This document shows, one piece after another, positions 49,013-61,699 of a DNA stretch of 64,000 nt. The stretch is from NCBI RefSeq assembly GCF_000003855.2, contig NW_003101656.1, positions 556,508 to 620,507 of the forward strand, given 5' to 3'. Numbering within the stretch: position 1 is the stretch's first letter; every line of letters begins with the position of its first letter. The DNA is from Blastomyces gilchristii SLH14081. Taxonomy: Eukaryota > Ascomycota > Eurotiomycetes > Onygenales > Ajellomycetaceae. The notes beneath the pieces are model-generated. The model was not told where the DNA came from. It saw only the letters and a program-made list of their open reading frames with translations, and did not search any database. The translations under genes and the position numbers were made by a program.

Positions 49013-49271
49013 TATAAGAATAAGTACTCACAGGTAATTATTCAGGTGTTTGCAGCTTGGCATGATATATACTGTTAACTACTAGAAGTATTCACAGTGG
49101 AAAGATAAAATATAGAGATTAAATGTATAATAGCATTTAAGCTGAGTTATGAATAGTATGTATAAACTTCAGTCTATATAGTTATGTGTGATTAAGAGCC
49201 ACTAACTCTATTAATTACATGAGAGATAGAAATAAGAAATAAAGAATTTATAAGAAGTGAGATTTCTTACA
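49013..49271 (-). repeat. 3' LTR of gypsy H (259 bp)
   Basis: On the minus strand it reads TGTAAGAAAT to TTCTTATA, matching 52531-52788. It has lost the CG-rich hairpin segment sequence kept in the other copy (CCCGCTTCTCGCGG). Confidence 0.88.
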
Positions 49272-49290
49272 TAACTCTTTCTCTCTATAG
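49272..49290 (-). promoter_or_regulatory. gypsy H polypurine tract
   Basis: Minus strand AGAGAGAAAGAG lies just before the 3' LTR. Confidence 0.65.
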
Positions 49291-50129
49291 CTTTATCTGT
49301 GAAGTCTTCCACTGAGTGATTTCATAGAATCAGGCTGAGTACTGCAGTTATATTCACTAAAAAACTGTAACATCTATAGAAAATCTTAGTGAGGAAAAAT
49401 TCCTTATTACTGTGAAGAGAAAAGAGTCTGTTACTCAGTTTCTTGTTCTGTGAGATTCTTTATAACCTGCAGATCTGTCTCTGACTATTATACAGATTTA
49501 TCTCATATCTTTTATATAGAAGAGGTTCAGTTAACTTTTAATTATTTTTATAAGATTCTTATATAATTATTATATAGATTCATACTGTCTTTGTCAATCT
49601 GAAGAGTTTCAGTTAATCTTCAATAATTTTTTCATAAGATTCTTATATAGTCATTACATAGATTCATTCTGCAGATGAATAACTTTCTGTGAGATTATTC
49701 TTATTAAAGAGAAGTATTTACAAGTTGATCTTTCACTTATTCTTATAAACCATTATTCTTTAACACTGTAGAGTTGTAAGGAATTTTTCATTCTTTAATT
49801 AACTCTGTAGAATTGTAGAATTAAAATATCTGCAGTCTGCAGTCACTCTTTATAGTTATATAGCAAGAGTTAGACCTGTGATTCATAATCACTCTTTATT
49901 TACTAGAGTGCTCTGACTATTCTGTAGAATCACTTATAGTGTAAATAAACCTCTCTAGAGTAGTATAAATATTTCAGATCTATTCACAGAATCTTGTCTT
50001 CTCTTCTCTTTTTCTATATCAGCTCTTATTCTTATAACTGTGAGTATTCTCATTTATTTATAAAGTGTTTTTATTCAGATGATAGAGAGAGAGTGTTTCT
50101 AACAATGTCTATATATTAATTCAAGAACT
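49291..50129. other. gypsy H 3' untranslated stretch
   Basis: AT-rich, no coding. Contains several imperfect repeats of TTCTTATATAGTCATTA-like sequence near 49550-49680. Shared, reversed, with 59060-59531. Confidence 0.45.
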
Positions 50130-50990
50130 TCTCAAGAATCAAAATTTTTTTAATTTCAATATCTTTATAAATAATATCTGACTGCTACTGAGCTTTTTAT
50201 AAGTGTTTCTGCCACTTCTCTAATCACTTTTTATCAGCTGATAAGATAGAAACATCATTATCTATAACAGTGTCTTTATCTCTTTTAGCTTTATCACTGC
50301 ACTCAATCTTCAGATCAGTAGCTAACTTCATATCTCTCTCAGATCATTCTCTAACTCTCAGCAGCACAGTCTCATTCTTTAGTGTAAGTCTCTCTGTAAG
50401 GAATTTCTTACAGACTTTAGTTAACAGTTTCAGCAAAGCTTCTGATGCTGTCAGTTTCTCTGCAGTCTTACAGATCTATGATTATTGTTTCTCTACTCAT
50501 ATAATCTCTGATTAGATATATGTAAATATGTCTAGATTCTCTATCAACAGATCTTGTACTGTGACACATTTCTACTATCTTATTGTCAATGAAACACAAG
50601 TCTGTGAGTACTTATAAAATCTGAGTAATCAAGACAATGTGAATGTTATGAATTTGTGATGAGAGTTAATCTGAGTAGATAAGTTCTCTTTTCATATCTT
50701 AATTATTTCTGAGCTTAATAGCTCAGTATAACTGAGAGAGTAAATACAGCTTTATAAGAGATATCTGATTACATATGCAGATGATCAGCTCTCAAGACTC
50801 TGCTATAACTATATATACTCTGATCTTCAACTCTCTTGATGTCTGTGCATTTCTGATAATCTTCATATTAAATACAATAATTGTCTGTATTATAAGTATG
50901 ATACTCTCTGCTTCTTTGAAGAGAAAAATTGATAGTTGCAGAGAAATTGATTATTGTGAATATTAAGAATATGAATAGAAGTGTTGTTTA
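50130..50990 (+). pseudogene. Antisense ORF of gypsy family G (copy H)
   Basis: Plus-strand frame opposite to pol, between integrase and 3' LTR. A Ser/Leu-rich block is open at 50270-50515 (LHSIFRSVANFISLSDHS). Next comes a decayed Cys-containing block near 50520-50640 (ICLDSLSTD). The end is a hydrophobic, transmembrane-like block at 50775-50966 (VCAFLIIFILNTIIVCIISM). The same order is found on the minus strand of gypsy G. Function unknown; I do not assign a family. Confidence 0.5.
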
Positions 50991-51009
50991 ATTTTTCTTT
51001 ATTAATCTC

Positions 51010-52321
51010 TAAATTATGTTCACAGTTTTGTTTTTATTTTCTTTGTTTTTTAACTTTTAATAAGAATATGATTCTTCTTCTCTTTGTATACACTGCAGAC
51101 TGTTCATCTCAGTGAAAACTTATCATCTTGATAGACTAGAGTTTGTAAATAACAGTGTTAATATCTTTCTCATAATCAGATTCTTAGTGAAGACTGTGTT
51201 ATACTAACTTATAAAAATTTACAGTATAAAAGTCTTGTCATAGCTTCTACAGATGTCTTATCTACTCAGATAATTTTCAAGTGAACTCATTAATCTTATC
51301 AGAATACTTTTATCACTGAATCTTGAATCAGAGCTTATAATCTCACTTCTCTGAGTTAATAATCTCTTTAATCTAGTATTTTCTTTCACTCTCTAGTACT
51401 TTATGAATACAGTGATCAGTCAGAGAATTGTCTTTCAAGAACTTCTTATATTCATAGAGTAAAGTAATATGAAAAACATTATATATCTATAACTTAGATA
51501 ACAGTTTCAATCTGTAGAGTTATAAGCTAACTTTCTTTATAATCTTATAAGACTCTGTGTATAAGAGATTCAGCTTCATAATAGATCTCTATATAATACT
51601 GTTTTTCAGATTTAGTTAGACTCTATCATCTTTCTTGAAACTCTTTATAATATACTTAGTGTTCTAGTATCTCTTTTGATACTCTTGAGTCTTTCTCAAG
51701 AATTTATAGATTTTCTTCTAAATATTCTGAATTCTCTCAGTCTGTTCACAGATATTACTACACTATATAGTGTACTTTCACAGATTCATCAAGATCATTT
51801 ATAAGTGAGTCTCAGTAAGTATCTCAAAGAGAGTTTTATCTGTACTGACATGCTTTGAGTTATTATATATAAACTCTGTGAGTGATAATTAATACACTTC
51901 ATTATTCTAATTATAATTGATAAAGCACTGTATATACTATTTCAATATACTTATCAGATATTCAATCTGATCGTCTGTCTATTAATGAAAAGCTGTACTT
52001 AGATCTCATGAGATCTTCAGTATATTTATCAGATTACATTAGAACTTCTCTGTAAAAATTAATTCTCTACCTGAGACAATGTTTATAGACAATTGATACA
52101 ACTGAATCACATGGTGAACAAAAATATAAGTCAAATTCTTTCACTTTAAGTTCTTGTGAGTGCGTATAAAGTGTGTCATTTTGATGAAGCAATCTACTTT
52201 CATCAGTACACTATTAAAGCAGACAGTATATATATTCTTACTTTCAGAGATATTTATAAGAGTCTTTATTTCTAGCTGTTTTCAAGGTTTCTGTGTGATG
52301 AGTAGAGAAGTAAGTTCTTTA
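51010..52321 (-). pseudogene. gypsy H integrase and chromodomain region, broken
   Basis: Minus-strand integrase is readable near 52100-51780 (SIDR-like end of the core, NNSKHVSTDKTLFE), with the C-terminal part to about 51060. It retains about 45 bp (FIYNNSKHV) that gypsy G lacks. Stops throughout. Confidence 0.75.
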
Positions 52322-52530
52322 TGAACTGATTATATGACCGTGTCTGAGATCAGAATCAGAATTTTTGATAGTTTTATTATCAATTCAACTGATCTTACTA
52401 CACAGTTTTAAGATTAGATAGTAGTCTCATACTGTCTCAGTGAGACTTACTGTCTACTCTTATCACATTTTTCAAATGAAATTATAATTTTCACTTCTCA
52501 ATTTAAATTATTTTTATTACTTTAAATAAC
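52322..52530 (-). mobile_element. hAT-type miniature element (MITE 4), truncated
   Basis: Reversed 3' end of the family, with the terminus decayed to TGAACTGATTATATGACCG. It stops at TTTAAATAAC where the 5' LTR of gypsy G begins, so G was probably inserted into it. The other half is not found. Confidence 0.8.
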
Positions 52531-52788
52531 TGTAAGAAATCCCGCTTCTCGCGGATTCTTTACCTCTATTCCTGTCTCTCGCGTAACCAATAGGGTTAGC
52601 GGCCCTTGGCTACACATAACTATATAGACTGAAGTTCGTGAATACTATTTATAACTCAGCTTGAATGCTATTATATATTTAATCTCTACATTTTATCTTT
52701 CTACTGTGAATACTTCTAGTAGTTAACAGTACATATCATGTCAAGCTATAAACACCTGAATAATTGTATGTGAGTACTTATTCTTACA
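52531..52788 (+). repeat. 5' LTR of gypsy G (258 bp)
   Basis: Begins TGTAAGAA and ends TTCTTACA, an 8 bp inverted terminus. The first 90 bp are unmutated and include a short CG-rich hairpin (CCCGC and GCGG arms). The rest is decayed. Confidence 0.88.
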
Positions 52789-52799
52789 TTTCAAGCTCA

Positions 52800-54340
52800 G
52801 TCAGTCATCAACTGTCTGTTATAACTGAAAGAACTAGAAACTCATATACTTTAATATCTGTGAACTCTACTGAAGACACTCAAAAGCAGTCATCTGAATC
52901 ATGAATAACTTCTATAAAAGAAGTCTAAGAGAACTTATCAATCACTCATGAAATATCATTCTCTGAACTTCTACATGAATCAATCTCAGTGAAGAACATT
53001 CTTAAGCATCTCTCATAAAATCAAGCTATTTTTCTACAAGAAATGCTTACTGTCTGTAAACACTCTTGAACTGAGTCTCTAGACATAATCTTCAGAGACC
53101 TCTGTGAACTGAAAAGAAACTTTCTTAAGCTGTAATTACTTAAGACTAACTATTAAATCACAATCTATAAAAGGTTTTACAAGTTTGTATTTGAAATTGA
53201 CTTATAAGTCTGACTGTGTGATATGAAAGATGAAGAAGCTATTATCTATATAATAACAGATCTCTACTGCACTGAAGTCAAGAACTGGCTGAATTATTTA
53301 AAGAATGATTATAAGAGATCTCACTAATCTGTTCTCAAGACCTATTTAGAGAATAAGTTGAGAGACCTTATAAGCGGAACAGAGAATATCTGAGCTGCAA
53401 TCATCACTATTAGAAAAAGAGAAGAGAAATCTGATAAAGACTACTCATAGCACTTCATGAAATTATGACATGAATTGAGATCTGTAGAAACAGATCTCTG
53501 AAACAAGATCTGAATGATAATGTTTATAAAGAGACTGAATAAAGATATGCAGAATAAGCTTATTGAGTAAGACTCTAAGTTCTTAACTCTGAAGAAACTG
53601 ATAACTCTTATTCACTGCTTTCAGATCACTGTGAGAGTCACAGATCTGCAGAGAGTAGACTGACCGTGTGACCGTGTCTGGGACCAAGACCAGATTTTTT
53701 GATAGTCTCATTACCAATTCGACTGCTCTCATTACACAGTTTTAACATTAGATAGTAGTTTCATACTGTCTGAGTGGGACTTACTGTCTACTCTTGTCAC
53801 ATTTTCCAAATGAGACCATGATTTCCACTTCTCAATTTAAATTATTTTTATTGCTTTAAATGACTTTAAATCTCATTTGAGTGTTATCAAAAAGCGTTAC
53901 TTTTTAAAAAATTAAAAATAGTCTAAAAAAAACCTTAAATGTCTAAAATAGTACTTTATGCCAGAATGGGACTAAATGGACAAATGAGACACTTTCTCAT
54001 TTTTTTCAAGTCATGGTTCCATTTTAAGATCTGATATATAGTCACTTTACATGTTTTTTTGATAGCCAGTCCCAGCAGGATTCACGCCAAGAAATGTATG
54101 AGACCAGACCAAATGAGACCAAACGTGAAATTCATGGTCCCGGCGGCTAGTCTAGCAGAGAGTGAATCACTGATCAGCTCTGTAAGAGTTAGAACAACAG
54201 AGAACAGATTTATCAGAGAAAGAGCTTCACAAGCTTCTGTAAATAGAGTGTATAATAGAAAGATTAAGAAAAAGAGTCTCTACTTCATCTGTTCTAAATC
54301 AGAATATCTTTATATAAACTGTCTGAACAAATCAAAATAG
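52800..54340 (+). pseudogene. gypsy G gag, broken and split by MITE 5
   Basis: Gag-like alpha-helical coding (for example FKFVFEIDLQVWLCDMKDEEA-like near 53180-53240) is interrupted by stops. The zinc knuckle remnant FICSKSEYLYINC lies near 54285-54325, after MITE 5 at 53656-54154. The second Cys has become Ser and His has become Tyr. The open frame starting at 54059 fuses MITE sequence to Gag and is not a real start. Confidence 0.68.
53656..54154 (-). mobile_element. hAT-type miniature element (MITE 5), intact and little mutated
   Basis: 499 bp with termini TAGACTGACCG and CGGCTAGTCTA, flanked by a perfect 8 bp duplication GCAGAGAG (53648-53655, 54155-54162). It keeps CG, CC and GG sites, unlike MITE 2. 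Its first and last 100 bp match the 5.9 kb hAT. No coding. Confidence 0.95.
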
Positions 54341-54399
54341 AAATTTAAGACGTCATAGACAGAGTCAGTAACAGTCTTCTTAAGAATCTTGAAGTTGAC

Positions 54400-57300
54400 A
54401 TCTGAATCTATTACTCTCTCAATGAAAATACATGCTCATGAGAAGAGACTACACTGCAGTACTACTGCTCTGCAAGTATGAGAAGTATGAATAAACTCAG
54501 AATCTCAGATCACTGTAGTGTCTCTAAAGCTTATAAAGTGAATGAGCTGAGTGATGAAAACTGAGAATCTGCTCTTATAATAAGCAGAGTGTGAGAACTC
54601 AGATCTGAGAACTGAGAGACTTACAACAGTTATCTTTGAGTTGTAAGATCTCTCTAGAATCTGAAGAAGATTTGCAGAAACTGTGATTATCACAGATATC
54701 ACAGATAATATGTACTTGAAACTTGTATAACTTCAAAGACATAATCTGCATATAGCTGTTCACAAGTCAGGTTTATACTTCTAATCAGTGTTGATAGACT
54801 TACTTACAGAGATAGAATCAGTTGATGCTGCAGAGTTGATTAGAGAAGACAAGCTCATCTATCTAATAACTTTATAAATATCTGAGAACTTCACAGTCAT
54901 GAAAACTGAGCTTCAGATATCAGAGAAATATCAAGACCTTGCAGAGATGTTTAGTTCAGTAAAGATAGATGATCTTTCTTCTTATCATAAGAAAAATCTG
55001 ATAATAGATTTGATTGAAGAGCAGAAACTCTTCTGAGAACTAATTTATAAGCTATCTTATTATAAGACTGAGATCTTGCAGATCTATATAAAGAAGAATC
55101 TGAAGAATGACTTTATCTGATCTTTACAAGCCTCTGTAGAAGTCTCTGTGATGTTTGTGATGAAAAAGAATAAAGATCTCAGATTGTGTGTAGACTTCTA
55201 TAATCTGAACTTTAAGATAATAAAGAGTCACTATTCTCTATCTCTGATTGAGAATGTAATCAATCATCTCATAAGAGCAGTTATATTCACACAACTAAAT
55301 GTAATTAATATATATACACAGCTGTGAATATAGTCTGAGAATCAATGAAAGACTATCTTTAGAATGACACTGAAATTATTTAAATATCTAGTAATGTCTT
55401 TTGATTTGACTAATATCTCTGTGACATTTCAGTCTTTTATTAATAAAACACTTCATATATATCTAAATATCTTTATAGTAATATATCTGAATAATGTGAT
55501 AATGTACTCTGTAAAGAAGGAAGAATAGACTGAGTATGTATAAAGTATGTTGAAGGTCTTAGATAAGATAGAACTGTATATTAAGCTTATAAAGTATAAC
55601 TTCAGTGCTCATTAAATTAATTTTCTAGAATATATAATTAATACAGATGATATTCAGATGAAATCTTCATAGATTAAGACTGTTCTATTATAATTAGAGT
55701 TAACTAGTATTTATGAGATTCAGATCTTTCTAAGCTTTGTGAATTTCTATAAGTGATTTATCTTTGTATTTATGAGAATCTTCTTAGCTCTTATACACAT
55801 ACTGAAGAGTGAAAATAAGAAGAAGTCATTCTATGAATAAAGAATGAAAAGATTATTAAGAAGAGAGAACTGTAAGAACTTTCTTATCTCAGAAGCTCAT
55901 AGAGTCTTTATAAGATTAAAACAGATATTTACAGATACAGTGATACTGTTTCACTTTAATTTCTTACTCTTAATCAGATTAAAGACAGATGTCTTCTTCT
56001 TTATAATTTCAGAAATAGTCTTATAACTACAGTTAAATGAGAACTGAGTTTCAGTAATCTTTTTCTCACAGAAGATGTAATCTATAAAGATTAACTATAA
56101 CATTTATAATCAAGAGCTTCTTATAATAGTGAAATTCTTTCATCACTGATATCACTACTTTGAGAGTCTTGTGACAGTGATTACTGTTAGGAATGATTAT
56201 AACAGCTTATAATAGTTTACTTCAATCAAGAAACTCTCACAGCAGCAGATTCACTGAGCTCAGAGACTGAGTGAATTCTGATTCAAGATAGAGTATATCA
56301 AGAGAACTAAGAACTCAGCAGACAGATTCTCTCACAGATCTGACTATATTAAGAAGATCAGAGTGACAGACACAGAGAGACTAGAGAAGACAGAAAAGCT
56401 TTGTAAGATGCTCAGACTGAGTGTTATAAAGAGATTGACTGAAGAGTCTCTCAATTCTCTGTAAGAAAAGAGAAAAGAGAGAGAAGAGAAGTCTGTACAA
56501 CTACTCTTTATAACACTAAGAGTCAACACTCTGAGAATCTCTGTGAGGATTCTTGAAGAGAGTATCTATAATCTGAGAAGTTTGCAGACTTTCAGAAGTA
56601 CTGTGAACTGTGAAACATCTGATATAAGAAGAAACAGAGTATAAGTCTTTGCAATGTCTTCTGTTCAGATTGTCTGAACTGCAACTGAAGAATAAGTATA
56701 CTCAGTATATTTAGAAACTACTTATAGCAGAAATCAATCCTGCAGAAATAAAGAATTGAAGAGACTTAAATAATCTCTTATAAAGAGAGAGAGCTGAATT
56801 TATATATTTATGAATGAGTTTCTATGTATAGAGCTTATCATAAGATATCATAACTCTTCTCTAGCAGGTTATTTTACAGATACTAGAACTTATGAGTTAC
56901 TCATAAGAAAATACTTCTGATCAAGAATGTGAGAACTTGTGAAGAAGATAGTGAATTCTTATACTATTTATCAGAGTTTGTGAATAGTGTGATTCAGATT
57001 ATATAAGAAACTTACTTCTCTACTCATTCTACAGAAACCTTGAAAACAGCTAGAAATGAACACTCTTATAAGTCTCTCTGAAAGGAAGAATGTATATAAT
57101 ACCTGCTTTGACAGTGTACTGATGATAGTAGATTACTTCACTAAGATAACACACTTTATACTCATCTGCAAGAACTTAAAATTAAAGAATTTAACTCACA
57201 TCTTTGTCTGTAATATGATCTGATTGTATGAGTTGTCTGTGAACATTGTCTTAGATAGAGAATCAATCTTCACAGAAGAGTTCTAGTCTGATCTGATAAT

Positions 57301-58060
57301 TATACTAAAGATCTTGTAAGATCTAAGCACAGCTTTTCATCAATAGACAGATGATTATATAGAGTATCTGATAAGTATATTGAAACAGTATCTGCAGTGC
57401 TTTGTCAATTACAATCACTCAAAGCATGTCAGTACAGATAAAACTCTTTTTGAGATGCTTACTAAGACTCATCTGTGAATAATCTTGATAAACTCATGAG
57501 AGTATACTATAGAGTGTAGTAATGTCTGTGAACAGACTGAGAGAATTCAGAATATTCAGAAGAAAGCTCATAAATTCTTGAGAAAGACTCAAGAGTATCA
57601 GAAGAGATATTATAACTCTAAGCATATTATAAAGAGTTTTAAGAAAGATAATAGAGTCTGACTAAGTTTAGAAAATATCATTATATAGAAATTTAGTAAG
57701 AAGCTGAATCTCTTACAGACAGAGTCTTATAAGATTATGATGAAAATTAGATTACAGTTTCACAGATTAAAACTGTTATCTAAGTTACAGATATACAATA
57801 TTTTTCATATCTCTTTACTGTATAAATATAAGAAATTCTCAGAAGAGAACTCTATGACTCATCATTTTATTCATAAAGCACTAGAGAGTGAAAGAGAATA
57901 TCAGATTAAAGAAATTATTAACTCAGAGAAGTGAGATTATGAGCTCTGATTCAAGGTTCAGTGATAGAAGTATTCTGTTGAGATGAATAAGTTCACTTAA
58001 GAATTATCTAAGTAGATCAGACATCTGTGAAAGCTGAGACATAACTTTCATACTATGAAT
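54400..58060 (+). pseudogene. gypsy G pol, broken
   Basis: Protease about 54640-54800. Reverse transcriptase about 55060-55700 (DLRLCVDFYNLNFKIIKSHY; the catalytic box reads YLNNVIMY near 55490). RNase H about 55840-56230. Integrase about 56800-57560 (VNSYTIYQS near 56950; LMIVDYFTKITHF near 57125-57160). A chromodomain-like block EREYQIKEIINSEK lies near 57890-57935 and continues through stops as FKVQW. Stops and Asp-to-Asn changes show it is dead. Confidence 0.8.
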
Positions 58061-58399
58061 TCTAACAAGTTAGAATAATGTAATCTTCACTAAGAATCTA
58101 ATTATAATAAAGATATTAATACTGTCATTTCTAAACTCTAGTCTATAAGATAATGAGTTTCTACTGAGATGAACAGTTCACAGTATATGAAAAGAGAAGA
58201 AGAAATTATATTCTTATTAAAAAGCAAAAAAATAAAGAAAATAAAAACAGAACTATGAACACAATTTAGAGATTAATAAAGAAAAAATAAAGAAATTTCA
58301 GACTTATATTTTTAATATCTGTAATAGTTAATCTCTCTATAACTATCAATTCTTCTCTTTAAAGAGGCAGAGAGTATTATATCTGTGATATAGACAATT

Positions 58400-59050
58400 A
58401 TTACATTTAATATAAAGACTGTTAGAAATACACTGTTATACACAGACTTCAGAGAAGCTGAATATCAGAGTATACACAGTTGTAGCAGAGTCTTGAAGAC
58501 TGATTATCTATGCATATGATCAGATATCTCTTATAATACTGTGTTCACTTTCTCAGTTATACTGAAGTATTCAGTCTGAAAATAATTAAGATGTGAAGAG
58601 AGAGCTTATCTGCTTAGATTAACTTCTGTTATACATTCATAGCATTTGTATTGTCTTAATTACTCAGATTTTACAGGTATCTGAGAACTTATCTCTCATT
58701 AATAATGAGGTTGTGAAAATGTGCTGCAGTGTGAGAACTGTTGATAGAGAACCTAGACATATTTGCATATATCTGATTGAAGATTGTACAGACAGAGAGA
58801 GAGTGATTATAGATCTGCAGAGCTGCACAGAGCACTGATAGTACTGAGTGCTTTACAGAATCTATCAGCTAGAATCTGTAAGGAATTACTTATGAGAAGA
58901 CTTACAGTAAAGAGCAGAACTGTACTACTTGAAGTCAGAGACTGATCTGAAGAAGATACAGAGTTAACTGCTAATCTGAAGATCAGATACAGTAACAGAG
59001 CTGTAGAAGATGAAGACACTATTATAAGTAATAATACCTCTGCTTTACCA
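58400..59050 (-). pseudogene. Antisense ORF of gypsy family G (copy G)
   Basis: Minus-strand counterpart of 50130-50990. The Ser/Leu-rich block is open at 58807-59019 (LYLIFRLAVNSVSSSDQS). Then comes ICLGSLSTVLTL near 58740, and a hydrophobic end near 58420. The Ser/Leu-rich blocks of the two copies align without gaps over about 55 residues with mostly conservative changes. Confidence 0.5.
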
Positions 59051-59531
59051 GCTGATAAAAAGTAATCAGAGAAGTCACAGAGACATCTATGAGAAGCTCA
59101 GTGATAATCAGACATTATTTATAAAGATATTGAAATTGAAAAATTTTTATTCTTGAGAAGTTCTTGAATTAATATATAGATATTGTTAGAAACACTCTCT
59201 CTCTATCATCTGAGTGAAAACACTTCACAGATGAATAAGAAGACTCACAGTTTATAGAAATAACAGCTGTTACAGAAAAAGAGAAAAGAAGATAAGATTT
59301 CATAGATAGATCTGAGATATTTATACTACTCTATAGAGATTTGTTTACACTATAAATGATTCTGTAAAACAGTTAGATCACTCTAGTAAATAAAGAGTGA
59401 TTATGAATTACAGGTCTGAATCTTTCTATATAACTATACAGAGTAATTGCAGACTGTAAATATCTTGATTCTATAATTCTACAGAGTTGATGAAAGAATG
59501 AAAAATTCCTCATAATTCTACATTGTTAAAG
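59051..59531. other. gypsy G 3' untranslated stretch
   Basis: Reverse counterpart of about 49760-50150. No coding. Ends where the LTR of element I starts. Confidence 0.5.
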
Positions 59532-59698
59532 TGTGATTCAAAGGTTGCTTGAACCAGTGTACGATTACAGGCGTACGCCGGCTTCTTATATATTGTACAC
59601 TAAATTAATTAGTGGCTGCTATGGCCCCTTTACATTCGTAAGCAAGTTTGAAAGCAGCTGTGTTATTATCTGATGATTGTATGTTCTTCTGAACCATA
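59532..59698 (-). repeat. 3' LTR of element I (167 bp)
   Basis: Reverse complement of the family A LTR. The outer TGTGATTC terminus is intact at 59532; the inner end has decayed to GAACCATA. Keeps GGCGTACGCCGG. Confidence 0.88.
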
Positions 59699-59712
59699 TC
59701 CTCTCTCATCAG
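59699..59712 (-). promoter_or_regulatory. polypurine tract of element I
   Basis: Minus strand CTGATGAGAGAGGA directly precedes the LTR, as in the other two family A copies. Confidence 0.7.
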
Positions 59713-60199
59713 ATTCAGTCACACTTAGGTGACTATGATATCTGTCCTAGCTTCATGCGGATTAGCATGTCACTAGTGTTCACAATCTTGTGATCTATTC
59801 CTGATTTGACTAGCATTTCATATACATTCTCACAAAGAAACTTTCACTATATTACATCACTTATTCACTAACTTTTCTCATTCTTCAATCATCTTCTTTA
59901 TCATCATCATCATTGAATGTCACTATCTCATTCAAGGTTTCTATTCCTTCTTCTGTTCAACTCTTTTCATCTGTTCATCTATCACATTGTACATGTTCCT
60001 GATGATGGCCTCTCATTTTCATAACAAGTGTTCTCATAGTGCTCATACTGAGCAGTTCATTAGCAGTAAGTGTAATATGTTGTGAAATATGATCAGGACT
60101 TGTTTATCTTCTAACAATTGTCAGAATATACTATCATGAATGATATACTTTCTCTATTTTCTTATACATTCTTGACTGTTTTTCTTTACAGCAGATTTC

Positions 60200-61692
60200 T
60201 GATCATGTTTTCTGACACAATTTTGCATAAACACAGATACTGATATGTTTATTTTTAATCATATAGAATCTTCATATATTGACAGATTCATATTCACTGA
60301 TGATAGTGAACTCAATATTGAATCATTGATCAAGAACTTGAAGAACACAATAATGAAGAAATTGTCTGTGTCATGTGTGATCAGATCTTCTGTCTCTCTT
60401 TCTGCTCTCTTCATTCTTCTCTCTACTGCTCTCTCTTCTCAATCTTCTACATCTGTCTCTGTGTCTGATTCTTCTGCTCCTGCTACCTCTGCCTCTGTGT
60501 CTGATTCTCCTGCTTCTGTTATTTCTGGTCTCTCTGATTCTACTGCCTCTGCTTTCATTATCAGCTCTCCTCATTTCAAGAAGATGTTGTGTAGACTTAA
60601 TGAACTACATTTCTCAGTGTGTACACTTTCATCCTTCTTGTCAATCTCTAGAATAATTTATTATATGAAGACTGTGTATAATATAACTATCTGAAGCTCA
60701 GCTGTGAACATCAATTATTATATTCATTTTAAATATTCATGATGAGATAATCATTCATTTATATCAGAGAATCACTTCTCTCTTCAGCAGTGTTGAGATT
60801 TGAATGTCTTTTTTCTTCTCATCTTTTCTTTTTAACACTGATTTTCCTGTTTTTAGAAGACATTATTATAAGTTTTATTATACATGAAGTTGTGATATTC
60901 ACAGATATCAAGAAACTTTTTACAACTGTAAAGTTCAATATTACAGAAATATCTGCTCTGATGAATTTCTTCAGAATGATAGATCTATATCAGTCTATTC
61001 TCTGATATCTGTTATCTGACTTCATAATACAGGTAAAAAATGTCTGTGTTTTCAGAAATGAGAATATAGATGTTGTACTCTTTTACATGTGCAGATGTGA
61101 GACTAATACATCTTGTCTGAGATGTCATTATAAAAATAAGCTGTTCACACACTGTATTCTACTTCCTGCATTTCTCTGTGTTTCTCTCTCTCTTTCTGAG
61201 AAGTCTCATGTGTGTTGTAATTGCATGTACAATTCTAAGATTAGCAGGTATTCATTCAGTAATTGTTATTCCTGCTTTTACAGTTTTGTAAACTAATAAT
61301 AGTTCTTAGTTGCTTCAGTGTCAGAGATCATTTTAATCAAAGATGATAATGCTGTCAAGACTATCTTCTCTCACTTTCAAGCTTCTTCTATCACTTTCTC
61401 TCTCTTCTCTGTGAGGAAGATTGTGCACATACCAGGTCATAAGCATTCAGTCTCAGGTGACTCCTACTGTTGTTTATCTGATTCTGTGTCTTCTTCTTCT
61501 TCTATTTCTTCTGTCTCTGTCTCCCCTGCCCTGGCTTCTGGTTCTGCAGGTCTCATGCTCTTCTTCAATTTTTCTATGCATATATATACACATTTCTATA
61601 TTAGCATTCCAGCCAATCTTGTGATAAATGACATTAATGTTGTACACAGAGTAGTAGAGGAATCAGAGACATGCACAGTGTTGTTGTAAGAG
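60200..61692 (+). pseudogene. Antisense cysteine-rich ORF of gypsy family A (copy 3)
   Basis: Best-preserved copy. The N-terminal block 60245-60694 (149 codons open) is Ser/Ala-rich with SVSVSDS repeats and ends FKKMLCRLNELHFSVC. The middle block 60790-61005 is helical (FTDIKKLFTTVKFN). The Cys-rich block 61087-61296 reads CETNTSCLRCHYKNKLFTHC and CCNCMYNSKISR. The C-terminal block 61318-61689 includes HFYISIPANLVINDIN. The blocks are in the same order and spacing as at 27815 and 30612. Possible DUF3716-like zinc domain, unsearched. Confidence 0.68.
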
Positions 61693-61699
61693 TGACTTA

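Larger units (their letters stand above)
49013..52321 (-). mobile_element. gypsy family G, copy H (3' part)
   Basis: On the minus strand: integrase, chromodomain-like end, a 1.7 kb region with an antisense frame, and a 3' LTR at 49013-49271. Everything upstream of integrase is missing; the copy ends at 52321 against MITE 4. Colinear with gypsy G 57000-59531. Confidence 0.82.
52531..59531 (+). mobile_element. Ty3/gypsy chromovirus, family G (3' LTR missing)
   Basis: 5' LTR 52531-52788, gag (split by MITE 5), pol and an antisense frame in the 3' region. It is cut at 59531 by the family A element I before its 3' LTR. RT, integrase and a C-terminal chromodomain-like segment are recognisable. Confidence 0.85.

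Noticed and set aside
32738..54154. Repeated 500 bp units as a CRISPR-like or satellite array
   Set aside because: Units are dispersed, in both orientations, with inverted termini and 8 bp target duplications, so they are transposons.
54059..54340. 93-codon ORF as a gene with its own start
   Set aside because: The first third is MITE 5 sequence; the rest is the Gag zinc-knuckle region of gypsy G, so the fusion is accidental.
60371..60574. Arg-rich ORF on the minus strand
   Set aside because: Mirror of the Ser-rich antisense frame on the plus strand, which is conserved in three copies.
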